A stretch of 64,000 bases of DNA from Siphonodentalium dalli (lineage: Eukaryota > Mollusca > Scaphopoda > Gadilida > Siphonodentaliidae), in the NCBI GenBank assembly GCA_032622095.1, contig CP136067.1, positions 98,756,707-98,820,706 on the forward strand, read 5' to 3'. A program made the translations under genes and the position numbers. Numbering within the stretch: position 1 is the stretch's first letter; each line of letters begins with the position of its first letter. This document shows, piece by piece, positions 44,953-57,650 of this stretch. The notes beneath the pieces are model-generated. The model was not told the DNA's origin and searched no databases. It worked only from the letters and a program-made list of their open reading frames with translations.

Positions 44953-45436
44953 CGCTCACACGCTCAGTTTATGGGCATTACGGGGATGGATCGAGTAGAT
45001 CCATATTTTGAATTTGTCCAGGAGTTTTTGCCGAACCCGTGACTTCTTCGCCACGTATAGTGAATTGTAAGGTGCGCACATTGTTGAACCCGCGATAACC
45101 ACACTAGCGTCGGCGGTGTGCCAAGCGTATAGTGTCAGCCCCGGTCATGACATAACGAGAGGAGCGGATGTACGAAATTCGCACAGAACATAATTTTTCA
45201 AATTTTGTCCGAGACTCTTTTTCTTTTTGGAATCACTGATCGTGACATCTTTGGCTTTTGCATTCATGAATTTTGGGAACTGCTCTTGCATTAAATTTTT
45301 GCTTGTAACCAGATATGGACACTAATGAGGGTGAAGTCGCCAAATTGCCGCGTGGGTGTGATACGCTTACAGTTGTAAACCCTCTGAAAAGCTAGAGAGT
45401 TAATCGAAAAGACCCAAAAAGAATACAACCAGTAGG

Positions 45437-45761
45437 GCTGAAGGGGTCACTCTCACCAAAAAAAGTGCTGAAGGGTACACAGGATTTTCAAAATGTGCTG
45501 AGGGGTACATAGGGTTTGAAATGTCGTTCTAAAGGACATTCAGTTTCGTATCTGTCATGATTTCTGTTAGAGAATAGTTGTTTACGTTCCAATGAATATT
45601 AAAATGTACTGAAAACAAACTGCTAACAGGCGCCAGACTTTCATAAACACAATTTAAGTAATGGTGTTCGTCCCGATCACAAACCCTGTGTACCCTTCAG
45701 CACATTTTCAAACCCTGTGTACCCTTCAGCACTTTTTTTGGTGAGAGTGACCCCTTCAGCA
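45437..45761. mobile_element. 325 bp MITE with 8 bp target-site duplication
   Basis: CCAGTAGG flanks it on both sides (45429-45436 and 45762-45769). The ends are inverted repeats of about 85 bp beginning (T)GCTGAAGGGGTCACTCTC and containing two GTGCTGAAGGGTACACAGG-like subrepeats each. The interior is noncoding. The 8 bp duplication points to hAT or a similar superfamily. The termini are not a textbook hAT CA..TG end, so the superfamily is open. Confidence 0.85.
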
Positions 45762-45905
45762 CCAGTAGGTCTGCCAGTATGCAAAACCGGGTGGATGGCC
45801 TAGGAATTGCAAAGCAGACCCGTAACGATCAGCAGAAATATGAAAACAAACATACACATACAATCAACAATAAGATAGATGGATATAAGCAAAGGTATAA
45901 CATGT

Positions 45906-45906
<1 letters not shown>

Positions 45907-45952
<46 letters not shown>
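45907..45952. repeat. (AT)n microsatellite
   Basis: Uninterrupted AT run of more than 20 units. Confidence 0.95.
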
Positions 45953-45954
<2 letters not shown>

Positions 45955-47388
45955 TGTAAAATAAATGCTTAACAATTAATACTTTCAAAAGTTTAACAAC
46001 ACAACATTGGAACATTCTTATAATTCAAATGAGTGATGCGCGGCATTAAAAAGAAGAGAAGTTAAAGGAATGACCAAACCCTGAATGCAATAGAGGATTT
46101 GTTATTGTTTTGTACGTATTGTTTACTCCTGTAAATGCTGAATAATGATTAGCGTCCTGGCGCTAGGTTACAGCGACTGTGCTTTCGATTGATTAACAGC
46201 AACCACTGTTAAGCAACGTGCGATGTGATTGGTTAGAATATGCACACATCGACATATATTCCTGGGAAATAACCTATATAAGCTATAGTGATAGTTCATA
46301 ATTGATCTATGCCATTTTTTGGACACAATAGCGATTGGTGTTTTATCACATGAACCAACATTAACGGATTTGTGATATTGTCATAAACAAAAAATTAATA
46401 TAGCATTATTCCAACAAAAACACTGTTAGCCGTTGTTTCAGTGGCGGCTATGACTTCAGATTACCGACTTATACAATATCTGAGCTTGGAATCGCCCCAC
46501 GTCCACAATATTAACAAGTAGTCATCGTTTCCTCTCAGGCCATAATTTACCGTCATTAACCCCTTTAGTAATAAGATTATTTAGACATATTTACTATGAC
46601 CCGTCACCCGCTAGATGCAATGACAACATATATTCAAAATGGCTATGGTGTCTGTGTCGTGACGCAACTGTGTTTGTCGCTTAGAAAATAGACCAGAGGC
46701 TGAGACCAAGAACTTGAACAGTTTTGAGCATTTTGCTTTTCGTTTGTTTGTGCACAATTGAACTACAAAAAGTAAATCGCCAGCTATTACTCTGTCTCTG
46801 TATATAGTGTACAGTAAACGGTGGTCTGCACAAAATCATTACCCAGAGCCGTGTGGTGGGTGGTATTTCACAGGTCAAGAAACTCGTTTTTTTTCGGGTT
46901 TGCATTTTTTTATAGTGTTATGATCTATATAACACATAGCTTACATGCGAAATATATTAGATACATGTCCCAGTGATCATGTTGGCCTACGAAAGTTGAA
47001 GATTTTGATGACCAATCCAATGATTGCAGAGTCTAAGTATGAATGAGAAACAATTTTGATTTGTGGGCTTTAGTATATCAAAGGAATGATCTTAAACCCA
47101 AACGTGTGGACCGATTGTAAAAACACTTAAGGTAGGCCGTGTTCCCACACACACAAACCGTGGACTCAGAGGATTCTATGATAAACCAATTTAGGATTTG
47201 GTTCAGATGGAACCGAATGAGAGTGGATCACAACTACTATATTGGTTCTATGTTGGTATTAGGTTATCAGGTCAACCAAATTTTGAATGTAGTGATATGG
47301 GTTTTGAGAAAATGAACAGGAATATTGAATGTGTTGGAACATTATTGCTTACATATGAGTCAATTTCAGACAACGTGTATCAGGGCAC
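45953..47388. other. No gene recognised
   Basis: Short frames only, none with a recognisable motif. Confidence 0.45.
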
Positions 47389-47396
47389 ATGTGTAT

Positions 47397-48143
47397 TAGT
47401 GTTCGGTCCGAATATTCGAATGTTCGAATATTCGCTCGTAAAAATAAATATTCGAATATTCGAATAATTATTTGACTATTCGAATATTCGAGAATAATCT
47501 CCGGGTAATTGTTTCCTGGTTTGTTATTAGTCTGAAGGTCTGTTAAACGTATAGTCTATTTTCCACTGACCATAAACGAATTAATATGACGTAACTGTAA
47601 CGTTCTGATTTGATTGTCGTCATGATGTCGAAATAACTTATTGGCTAGGTGTAAACCAGACCCTGCTTGCATGTGGTCATAGGAAGCGGACCTACACGTA
47701 TAAGGCATCGTTTTGTTTTGTTTGCGCGTTGTCACTTGTGTGCATAATATGGCGTCAAATTCGAAGAAATCAGATATATGGACTCACTTCACGTTGGATG
47801 CCAAAAATAAAAAGGCAACCTGCAAGCTCAATCCAGATCATGTTCTTAGTTATTGTGGCACTACGACCAACTTGTGGAACCATGCATGGGACATTGACTA
47901 CTTGAACTTCGTAAACAGATAAACTCTTGCTATTAAGATAAAAGACTTTATTTTTTCTCTCTTTTTTTGCGTATAGCATGTGCATGGATAAATATGCTAT
48001 TTCATTAAATAATAAATTGGTTCCAAAATATGTTATCTATATAATTTTATAATGTATCTAAATATTCAAAATACTATTCGAATATTCGCTCGTTATTCGA
48101 ACCGAATATTCGAATACCGAAATCCGTCGAATACCGAACACTA
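47397..48143 (+). mobile_element. 747 bp hAT element with 8 bp target-site duplication
   Basis: ATGTGTAT flanks the element (47389-47396 and 48144-48151). The termini are TAGTGTTCGGT and its inverse ACCGAACACTA-like end, followed on both sides by dense TATTCGAATATTCG subterminal words. The 8 bp duplication, this TIR and an internal BED finger all fit the hAT superfamily. No catalytic domain remains. Confidence 0.9.
47750..47922 (+). pseudogene. Degenerate BED zinc-finger fragment of a hAT transposase
   Basis: The BED-like part starts at the in-frame ATG at 47749 (MASNSKKSDIWTHFTLD), followed by AKNKKATCKLNPDHVLSYCG, TTTNLWNHAWDID and a stop at 47922. BED fingers use a CxxC...HxxxH pattern. 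Here the second Cys of CKLC is Asn (CKLN) and the final His pair is broken (NHAWDIDY), so zinc binding is unlikely. BED domains bind the transposon ends, and the TTCGAATA-rich TIRs would be natural targets. The RNaseH-like catalytic part is absent. Confidence 0.75.
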
Positions 48144-48151
48144 ATGTGTAT

Positions 48152-49200
48152 CAACCATAACCCTATAATTAACAGTTCATGCGGTCGACTATGGTTTGTA
48201 TGTGAACGTGAGTGATAAACTGAGGCAAACAACAAAATGTCGCACATGAGAACAAAGTTCTATGAAGCGTAAACGGAGTCCGCGTTGGTATGTAATTTCC
48301 CATGCAACGAATAGAAAGTGTCATTATCGCCCCACCTTAATGAGCGTTGTCAACCAATCGTAAGTAACTAAACAGCGAGCCTCTAACACGACACGTTTGA
48401 TGCACAGTTCATTCAACGTGCCCACGCGTTCAATTGAAATAGAATATAAGAATAGGTTTATCTGAATGACATTGCTTTCGAAGCTCTATTCTAGTCGAAT
48501 AGTTGTAGGAGTTATTGATGGCATTACACCACGGAAACCCGGATAGTATTGTGAAAATTGACGATCAACTGAAACCATACAAAACCTCAATAAGGATTGC
48601 AAGCAAAAAACCGGAATTCTATTCTCGGGATAACAGAGCACACGTGAACGCAGTCATTTGGGGTTATATCGAAACAAAAGAGACAAGATCGATGTATATA
48701 TGGAAGGCCTATTGTTAGGGCCACTTCATAATGGCGTGCTCCGAAAGCGCCAGACATGCGTCATTATTAGCGCACCGAAAGCGGAACACTGCCCACATAT
48801 CATTTGTGTTGTTCACTAATATGTACGAAGTTGTGGCCATTAAACATATGGTCAAATTGCACGCAGTGAATAAGGGACTACATGCGCATCGATACCTCTA
48901 AAGGCAGGTTATGAGTACAAAATCACATTTTCAATTTACATCCAGCATAATATATCTTCACCAAATACGCAATGCCTTAACTTAAATATCCCGATAACAC
49001 CGGCAACATTGTATCGATCATTAACAAAGGTATAACGTGAATTGTAAGGCACACGTTTGGTACCGGCTTAGCGCGTATATAAATTGAATAAATACCATCA
49101 CATCGAATATTGGCATAATATGTATCTCGTGTATCGATAGACACGTCAGTCCATTTGAATTTGAACAAAAAAGAACAACAACAACGGACTGCACATAGAA
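48152..49200. other. No gene recognised
   Basis: Frames such as 48515-48718 (67 codons) show no domain. No strong repeat is seen. Confidence 0.4.
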
Positions 49201-49204
49201 CAAC

Positions 49205-49625
49205 TTGGTTACCCGGGGAACCAAAAACTGGTATCCTGGTTTGTCCCAGTAGGACAAAAAATAACATACATGTTTTGGTTCTTCACGAAGAAATCCGAAA
49301 TAAGAACCAAAATGAAGAACTAAACATAAAAATATGTTGCTCTTAAATAATGATCAAAATTAAGTACACAACGTGATTCTAAATTTTGTCCGGAGGGGAG
49401 AACCAAGCTGAGCTCCTTTGGTTCTCTATCTGGTTATCTGGATATAACAAAACATGGAACCATACTTGATTGAAACATGGAACCATACTTGATTCTAATT
49501 ATTTTTCCTGACGGGAAGACCAATCTGAGTTGCTTTGGTTCTCCGGATATTAAAAAGAACATGGAACCAAATATTTCCTTTGGGTTCCCCATTTTGTACA
49601 CTAGATACATTCTATGAAACATCAA
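49205..49625. repeat. GGAACCAA/TTGGTTC repeat patch
   Basis: GAACCAA words in both orientations recur at least eight times, including a duplicated ACATGGAACCATACTTGATT at 49453-49498. It is comparable in style to the GGTACT cluster at 30340-30660. Confidence 0.65.
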
Positions 49626-50579
49626 TTACAATAAGTGCTTGTGAAAACACAGAGATATAGCATTATTCTTTACAAAGTGCATGTAGTTGCATGCTCGACC
49701 ATAATTTTACTATTTCGTGTAAATGCTGGATACTAAGTACATGTAAGTGTACCGGCTAATCAATGATCTAATGTTATGTTCGCATCGAATGTAGCGACTC
49801 CAACCGTTGGGCAGACTGGTACGGGTAGTATATACCAAACTGGATATTTACTTGTCATCGCGGAGGTACAACCCACTACTATACCAGCCTATTGAAGTGA
49901 TGTGTTATATTTGTTGTTGATTAATTTCATGACTTACGTGATTGGTATAAACAATATTTATTTCCAATACAACGCAGATTAATATTTTTACAAAATGCTA
50001 ATGGATAATTATGGATGATTGGAATGGGATGAGACAACAAGCCTATTGTGGTTGTGTTGTAAGTCCTCTCCCAGATCGTACAAATGTCCCGGACGGCATA
50101 AGGCCGTTCGCATCGAATCAGGCGGGAGTTTTTGCTGATATGTAACTTTAAATAACTCGGCGATGAATTTAGTAGACCGCACTCAACAACAGATAAGAAG
50201 AGATAAGATAAAGAAATGGAGTGTGTGTGAATAACCAATTGAAACGAAAGGGCAGTAGTTATATTGAAGAAAGTTTGGGAAGGGGTGGTCAGTAGGGGCA
50301 ATTGGCATAATGATTAAGGCTGTTGAATCTCATGTCGCCACCAGCGTGTCACCATCCCCATTTTGGTCAGCATTTTCAAACGTTTGGCATTTCACGATCG
50401 AAAACAACGACAGCTGGAAATTTGTTGGTCCACCACAGTCTATTTATAGTTGTATTTGTGTTCTCTTTTTTTTGGGGAATTTTTTCTTTTTTGGAATTAT
50501 CCCAAAAAGAAACTTTCCTAGATCCACAACGATAAGCAATATATCAGCATCGTTCCGTACATGATTTATAACATAGAAC
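49626..50579. other. No gene recognised
   Basis: A 124-codon minus-strand frame (49927-50301) and two overlapping plus-strand frames (50310-50564) show no recognised motif. Confidence 0.35.
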
Positions 50580-50800
50580 TACACTCTTAGTATTCGAAGT
50601 GTTGCTACAACACTTCAGGTGTTGTCTGAAATACTTGCGAAGTGCTATCACGGTGACAGACAATGCTTCACTAACACTTATGTAGGTGCGGAACCCAGAA
50701 AACGTCAAAGTGTTATAAGCAACACCCCCGGTGTAGTCTTATAGCAATTGTCAAATGCCGTTTCAATGCTTTCGATTGTTGAAACTGCACTTGTAACGTG
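50580..50800. repeat. ACACTT/AAGTGTT palindromic repeat patch
   Basis: GAAGTGTTGCTACAACACTT, CTAACACTTATG and AAAGTGTTATAAGCAACACC are interleaved inverted words, a low-complexity palindromic patch. Confidence 0.65.
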
Positions 50801-50839
50801 CTATTACCTATTACAATCAAATAGGATCAATACAGACAG

Positions 50840-51560
50840 AACTTAACAAACAATATATGCCCAGTTTGCCAAACTGAAACTGAGGACAGATTGCACTTCA
50901 TTGCCAAATGCCCATCATACTGAATGCAAAGAAGTAAATATATGAGCAAAATAGAACATCTCCTCAAAAATAAACTGTGCAACAGTGGAAACCAACCACT
51001 TAAACAACATTAAATACTCACCCAGCTAGTGATTGACTGCACAAAACTCATCGAAATAGATGACCCTACAAACTTACATTGCATTGAAGAAGCAGCAAGG
51101 AACTACATATATTCAATACATACAATAAGAACCAACAAACTGAAAAAGCTATTGACTACAAAGTGATGATGGAAAGATAAGACCACTGTAAGACATAAAA
51201 AACATGTCAAAAAACAAAAACAAATAAACCAATATTTTAATAATTGTAGTCTTTTAAATGTTTTTATCTACCTGTCAGATATTTTAAACAATAGAGCTGT
51301 ACGAGCTACTGAGAGCTAATTGAAGCTCAAAATCACATGTACATAAACATCGCACACAAATTTAAAAAAAACAAAAAAAAACAACAACAACAACACACAA
51401 ACCAAGTGTACATATGTAATGCAATCTTAACCATTACATTTTAACCAATACATCTTACTGTTTCACAACCAAGACTAGGTTTTATATTTATTTTAACCCA
51501 CATGTGGGGTGCTCCTCATAAATAAAGGAGGGATATCCAACACAACAACAACAATATAGC
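50840..51560 (+). pseudogene. 3' fragment of a non-LTR retrotransposon (LINE)
   Basis: One frame from about 50845 gives QNLTNNICPVCQTETEDRLH, then FIAKCPSY and a stop. The CPVC...H...C finger is the C-terminal zinc knuckle typical of animal LINE reverse transcriptases. After that stop, further frames continue the C-terminal tail (KYMSKIEHLL; IDCTKLIEIDD; EEAARNYIYSIHTIRTNK), interrupted by stops and shifts. The 3' region has GTGGGGTGCTCCTCATAAAT, AAAGGAGGGATATCC and ends in (ACA)n repeats (51540-51553). It is a 5'-truncated, dead copy. Confidence 0.8.
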
Positions 51561-51840
51561 ATTATGCCCATGAGCGTTGATAGAGCACCCATTAAGTTCT
51601 ATAATATTATTCTTTGAAATGTTGGTAGAGCACGATTAAGTGCTCTATTATTACTCCTGAAACTGTTGGTAGATCACTCTTTAAATACTACGATATTACA
51701 CTGTGGTGGATTGGCAGATCATCCGTCAAGTGCTCTAATGTTAAACTTCTAAGTATTGGAAGTGCACATGTTAAGTGTAGGTAAGCACAACAGTGTTTGC
51801 AGTTTGGCTGGGTGGTCAAGTACTCTAATACACCGTTGGT
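51561..51840 (+). repeat. Degenerate ~67 bp tandem repeat
   Basis: GTTG(G/A)TAGA(G/T)CAC followed by (A)TTAAGTNCTCTAATATTA occurs about four times at near-regular spacing (about 51576, 51624, 51666, 51709). Confidence 0.6.
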
Positions 51841-52325
51841 GGGTTGAGATGAAAGAGTTATGTTCTTCGTTCTGAGGACTAGATTATGAAAATTAAGTCG
51901 AATGTGCACACAACGTAACTCAATCTAAATGTCGCTCCCAGCTATTTTTCAAAAGAGCAAAATGTCAAAGTAGACAATCGGCTATTTTACAAGATACGAC
52001 AATGTGTGCATGGTTCATGAGGAAATGTTTGATCGTACATGTAGGACACTTGTTAACATTTATCAATTGACGAGTGACTTTAAGCATTTAAATTGAAGAA
52101 AAATAAATGTATCCAGTGAATGGACCAGTTATCATATACATACAATAACTTGCCTTACGGGTTTTGAAAACGACGAATATATCCAAAACATATTTTGTAT
52201 TTAAACAAAAAAAAAACAGGTATTGCAATCACAGTAAATGTTATTGAAATAAGAATATAACAGACAACATTAGCCCATGTGCAAATGAATGAATCCTCAT
52301 ATTGAGAACATAACATTGGAGTTAT
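51841..52325. other. No gene recognised
   Basis: AT-rich; a 73-codon minus-strand frame overlaps the repeat to the left. Confidence 0.4.
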
Positions 52326-53004
52326 CTAATCTTGTAGTACATGTATATTTATATATTTAACACCAGAAATGCCATGAGTGGCAGGAGTGAAAAACAGAAA
52401 TTTACGAGCGGTTGCAAGCTGCAAGTGAAATTTCATTCCAGCCACTTGTGATATATTTCTGGAATTTTTAAATACAGGAAATAATGAGGACTTGGATACG
52501 AATACGCGATTGATTTCGGGCATATTAACAACATTAGATATGTCGATACATGTAGAAGTTTTGTACAAATATGGATGAATATTGAATTTGAAATCGACAT
52601 TAAAGTAAAGCACGGACACAGTTATGGCGCTGTCCATTATTTGTACACAATTTGTAAAATATAGCTTTTACTGGATCGACTGGTATTGGAATTTTAGGAT
52701 GAATTATCACCCAACTAGAGGGGAACAACAGGTCAAATACACGATTTATCGGTCTACTTTCCCAAGAAATTTCATAACTCTTGCCGCCTATCAACGATAT
52801 ATCAGGCAGTACATACTGTGTGTCGCGAAGTATGTAGATTGATATATCATATCCCAACATAATCCGAATTATTGCGATTTTGTATTCCTTCCTGTCGAAT
52901 TTTCTAAAAACTGACTGACTGTTGAATTTTGGGGTAAGGAGTGACATAATATCGAAGATAACAGCGCCTATGAAGATCACAGCACCTATGATAAAGGATG
53001 ACAT
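52326..53004 (-). CDS. Unrecognised minus-strand frames with hydrophobic start, possible broken gene
   Basis: A 134-codon frame (53004-52600) begins MSSFIIGAVIFIGAVIFDIM, a plausible signal-anchor, and is followed in a shifted frame by 103 codons (52637-52326). If they belong together, a frameshift or intron separates them near 52620. I recognise no family. AT-rich DNA can leave frames of this length open by chance, so this is weak. Confidence 0.2.
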
Positions 53005-53435
53005 TTTTAGCCTATTATTTGCGGTATATATTTAAAAAAAATTCTAGATTGTTCACGAGAACCCGCATCATAGCAATATTGAACTATCGCCCATTAAGAT
53101 GGGGAAAACAAATGAAAATGTTTTGGTCTATTTTCACAATAATTAATTTTGGGGTGATGGGTGAACTGATCTTACATAATACACGTATTGCAGAGGTTGA
53201 CTTGTTCAGCCTATTATCATATGCTATGTATGTCGCCGCCGTTTCCTAGACTATATCCGAGATCTCAGGTTAAAGCAGTATTGATTTTTATTCCACACCC
53301 ATCTATGCGAGGCACATGTATTCAACGGAATACGAGCCATTGAATACATATTAGTGTATACCTCTAGTGGAATACAAGCCGGAACTATACTTGTTGACGT
53401 TGTCGCCAAGAAAGATCAAGTATACCTTATACATG
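53005..53435. other. No gene recognised
   Basis: An 83-codon frame at 52998-53249 has no domain. The region ends at the foldback element. Confidence 0.45.
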
Positions 53436-55245
53436 TAGTTAGGGAGCCCGCATATGTTCCATTTACACTTTTGCGTACAAAAGGTTTGACCCCCTAAAGT
53501 TGGTACCAATAATGGAACATTCTGAAAAACCGATTTCTTAAGTTGCGCATTCCTGGGGTTTAGGGGCTGCTGAACCCCAAAAAGTGCCAAAAATCACTTC
53601 TATTTACACTTCCGCGTACATCGATGAATTTTGGTTTGATGATACTCCTAAGTGTACTGATTAAGAAAACAGAACTTAAGAAAGGGATTTTCCTGGGGTT
53701 TTCAGATAAGAAAGGGGGTCCCATGCTGAACCCCAAAACGTGATTTTTCACTTTTTTTTATACTTTCGCGTACATCCATAATTTTTGGTCTCAAAGTACT
53801 TTGATATATACTAATTATAAAAACACAACTTAAGAAGCAACTTTTCCTGGGGTTTTAAGATAAGAAGGGGGTCATCGGTCACCCCTCAAAACGAAAAAAA
53901 TAACTTTTATTTACATGATTGCATTCGTCCAACGTGCGTGTATGTGCGTACACCCCTGGAACGTTGCACTATTACAACCAATACATCCCTAAATCGATAC
54001 GCTCAACTTAAGAAATATATATTCATGTCGTTTTCTGATAAGAACGAGACTTGTTACCCCCCCCCCCCCCCCCCCCAGCCGATCCATTTTCTATAACTAT
54101 AAGTGAGCCAGTTTTATGAAAATTATAGCGGAAAATCTAGTAAAATGTATACAAATGTATATATTTTCGTGAAGCTAAGACATAATGACACTTTTTTGGG
54201 CCAAAATTGAAACTCACCATCCCAGATGGCCACCAAAATGGCCGCCGGAAGTTGAAAATATGACATTTTTCACAAATATCTTCTAGATCAATTCATGCTG
54301 TTTGGAACTGGTTGAGTAATGCAACTTTATATTGTGTTTTGTATGTTAACTGATTATTGGAGCAATTAAATATGTAATTATTGGGGTCCGATCCCTCAAA
54401 AATTCGATTGTACAGAATGCGGTATAAAATTTCACAAAAAAATACAATTGGGATTCTATTCATATTTCAACAAGAAATGAGCAGAACTTTGTAATGTAAG
54501 TGAGGCATATCATTACCTATGAATATTCCAAATCACTGGAACCAAAATTCTTACTTTGGCTCAAAATGGCTGCCAATATGGCCGCCAAAATATGGAAATT
54601 GGTAAATATTACACAGCGTGTCTTGCAATCGCTTACAAGTTGTATTGATGTATAAAATTGGCTATTCTGCATTCTATACATTGAATACTAACATGTCTGA
54701 TGCACCATGGTTAATTGTTACTATTTTCACCAATGACATCGTCAAAAATATTGGACTTTTCTCTAAATAACTTGACATAAATATTGGCAAAAATTAAGTT
54801 TTCAGGTTTGGACAATTTTTTCAGATAAAATATAACTATCTTTGGATTGAAAGGTGTTTATTGCTTTGGTCTATATTAGATGTGTCGCACTACAGTGTTT
54901 ATAGACCAAATTGCTCAAGATGGCTTCCAAAATGTAATATATCCCGAACATTCTCTGCATTATCCGAAAAGGTAGCAAATTGTGACTCACTTGGTTATTA
55001 TACGTGTTAGTTAATTAACTGACAACTACATGTTCTATTCCCAGTTGTCCCAGTTCCGTATGGAGCATGACAAATTCATTTTAAAGTATGTAATTTTGCC
55101 GAGAACCTCTTTTGTGATTTTGGCCATATCTATTGAAAGGAAATGGGCAGAACTTTGAGACAGAACTGAGATGGACCATAATCTTTGGCTATTCTGGTCC
55201 ATTATGATAAAAAAAATGTCAACAGGATACAGTGTGGATGCCAAG
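53436..55245 (+). repeat. Foldback left arm with ~150 bp modules
   Basis: Within the first ~500 bases a module recurs three times: CGCGTACA/TTGCGTACA, then CTTAAGAA, CCTGGGGTTTT and AACCCCAAAA. Further in are AAAATGGCCGCCGGAAGTTG and other GATGGC words. The arm has a C run at 54058-54076 that is not C-rich to the same extent in the right arm. Confidence 0.85.
54058..54076. repeat. Poly-C tract
   Basis: About 19 consecutive C. The matching place on the right arm (near 58875) reads only GGGAGGGGGGA, so this tract expanded after the arms formed, or is assembly-sensitive. Confidence 0.9.
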
Positions 55246-55249
55246 ATCG

Positions 55250-56914
55250 TAGCCAGGGAGTTACTCTGTGATCATATGTGAGGTGAATAGGTATACAGGG
55301 AGTTATTGTATGTCATGACTGATGTGAGTAGGTATACAATGAGTGACTATATGGTTATGAGTGGGTTGTCCATGGTAATATGCATCTAGGTATACAGGGA
55401 GAGGTCATGGTAAGATGTGAGGTGAATCGGTATGCATGGAGTGACTGTATGGTGTATTATTGTGTATATCCAGTACGGGTGCACCCGGTGTGCCTGTATG
55501 GTCATTGGTGTGGTGTATGTATATAGCTACATGGTCATATATGTGTTGATTATGTATATATGGAGTGACTGTAAGGTCATGGGTGGGATGTACATGCGTT
55601 GTCTGTATGGTCATGGATGGGGTGTGTGATGTTATGGTTACGGGTAATGTGTATAGGTATACATGGAATGACTGTACGGTCATGATTGAATATGAATATC
55701 TGGAGTAAGCTGGGTGGACATTATCGAGCGTGTGGGTACATAGGGAGTGTCCTTGTGGTAACGGGTGGGATGTATATTTATATATCTCGTGTATGTATTA
55801 GCATTGGTGGGTGTATATGGCTTAGCTGTATTATCATGGATGGCGTGTATGATTATACAGTGAATTGCTGAATTGTCATGCGTGAGGTGTATATGCAAGT
55901 ATGGATTGTTTGAGTGGTCGTTTGTGCGGTGTTTTGTATATCTGGAAGGGCTGAATGGCCATTCGTGAGGTTTACATGTATACCTCGAGTGAATTTATGG
56001 TCTAGGGTGGGCTGCATATGTATATCGAGTGGTTATGTGACTATGAGTGTCGAATAGGTATACAGGTAGTGACCGTATGGTTAATGGTGATATGGTTACA
56101 TGTAGGTATACAAGTAGTGACTGTATGCTCATAAATGTAATGAACATATATACAGGGGGTGACAGGCGTATGAGTATACATGTACCTGGTGTTTCTGCTT
56201 GGTGACTCGTGTCGGTATCGTCATGTGTAGGTTATACCAGTACACACACGTGTTGCTTTATTGTCATTGGCGAGGGACATGTGTATATAGCGAGTGGCTA
56301 TATGGCCATGGATGAGGTGCACATGCATACATGGAGTGACTATTCTGACATGTCATGGCTGGGGTGTATTAGTATATCTTGAGTGGCCATTCGGCTATGG
56401 TGTGACAAATAGGGATACAGGGATTGACATGTCCAATGTTGAGGTGAATATGTATACAAGGATTGACCATGATCGTGTATGAATGTTTTGAATAGGTACA
56501 CACGGGGACTATATGGCCATAGGTCAGGTGAAGGAGTATACCAGGTAACATGGGTGAGGGTATGTGTATGAAGCGAGTGGCTATATGGCCATTGGTGATG
56601 TGCATATGTATACCGGAGTGACTTTATGGTCATTGTTGTGGTGTTGATGTTTATATTGATTGTATATTTGACCATGCGTTTGGAGAATAGGTATACAGGG
56701 GACGACCTTATGGCCAATGGTGAGATGAATGGATATACAAGGAGTGACTATATGGTTATGTGTCATGTTTAGGAGTATACCCGGTGTGCCTGCATTGTGA
56801 CGCGTGGCTTTATGGTCATTCGTGGTCATGGGTCAGGTGTACATGTATACAGTGGGTCACTATATTGTTATGTCTGTGGTGTTTATGTATATATGTAATG
56901 ACTGTGTGATAATG
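55250..56914 (+). repeat. ~55-60 bp minisatellite array in the foldback left half
   Basis: Units like TATACA(T)GGAGTGACTGTAT then GGTCATGGGTGAGGTGTA(C)ATG repeat roughly 25-30 times with variable length. Confidence 0.85.
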
Positions 56915-56998
56915 GGTGGCTATCGCTTTCCACGATATGACATGACCTCTCTATTGATTAACATATCCTTGAGTTATTGTGGAAAGCGATAGCCGCCC
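56915..56998. repeat. Inverted repeat at the foldback centre
   Basis: GGTGGCTATCGCTTTCCAC and its inverse GTGGAAAGCGATAGCCGCC are separated by about 46 bases that do not pair. This marks where the minisatellite changes orientation. Confidence 0.85.
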
Positions 56999-57650
56999 AA
57001 GGTACACATGTACAACCCACCCATTACCCCAGTCACTCCATATGTACATAAACACCACACAAATGACAACACAGTCACCCACGTTATACACGTACATGTA
57101 CTAGTACACCTGATCGTACAGCCCTATACTTGGCAATACCCGTACATACCACAAATGACGATACAGCCACGAGTCACCATGCATGAACACCAGGTATACA
57201 CCTACACCCGACACATGACCATATAGTCACTCTATGTATACATATTCACTACATTCACGATCATACAGTCACTCATTGTATACATATTCACCTCACCATG
57301 GACCATACAGCCACTACATGTATACCTATTCGCCGTACACATGACCATAGAGTCAATCCAAGTATACATATGCACACCACCAATGGTGATCCCTTCCAGA
57401 TATACCAATATCCGCACATACGACCACTCACAGGTTCCATACTTGCCATACTCATACACGCCATCCATGATAATAAATCTACTCCCCATACACCACCAAT
57501 GATAACACATCCACAACATATATAAATATACGTCCCACCGTTACAAACAGGGCACTCCCTTTATACCCACACATCATTCATGACCATACAATAACTCCGT
57601 GTATACCTATTATCATCATCTATGATAATTGAGTAACTCCCTGGATGCCA
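56999..57650 (-). repeat. ~55-60 bp minisatellite array in the foldback right half
   Basis: Reverse complement of the left array (ACCATACAGTCACTCCATGT-type units), with about 11 units. It is roughly 1 kb shorter than the left array, which displaces the centre of symmetry. Confidence 0.85.

Noticed and set aside
44767-45042. 91-codon plus-strand frame and 98-codon minus-strand frame over the promoter of the PAN-like exon
   Set aside because: Shadow frames in a moderately GC-rich promoter, no domain.
53351-53751. Two frames with exact partners at 59189-59565
   Set aside because: The partners are simply the inverted arms of the foldback element. The protein-level identity comes from DNA identity, not from selection.
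55405-57525. Several His/Thr/Tyr-rich frames of 60-125 codons
   Set aside because: Translations of the ~57 bp minisatellite in various frames.
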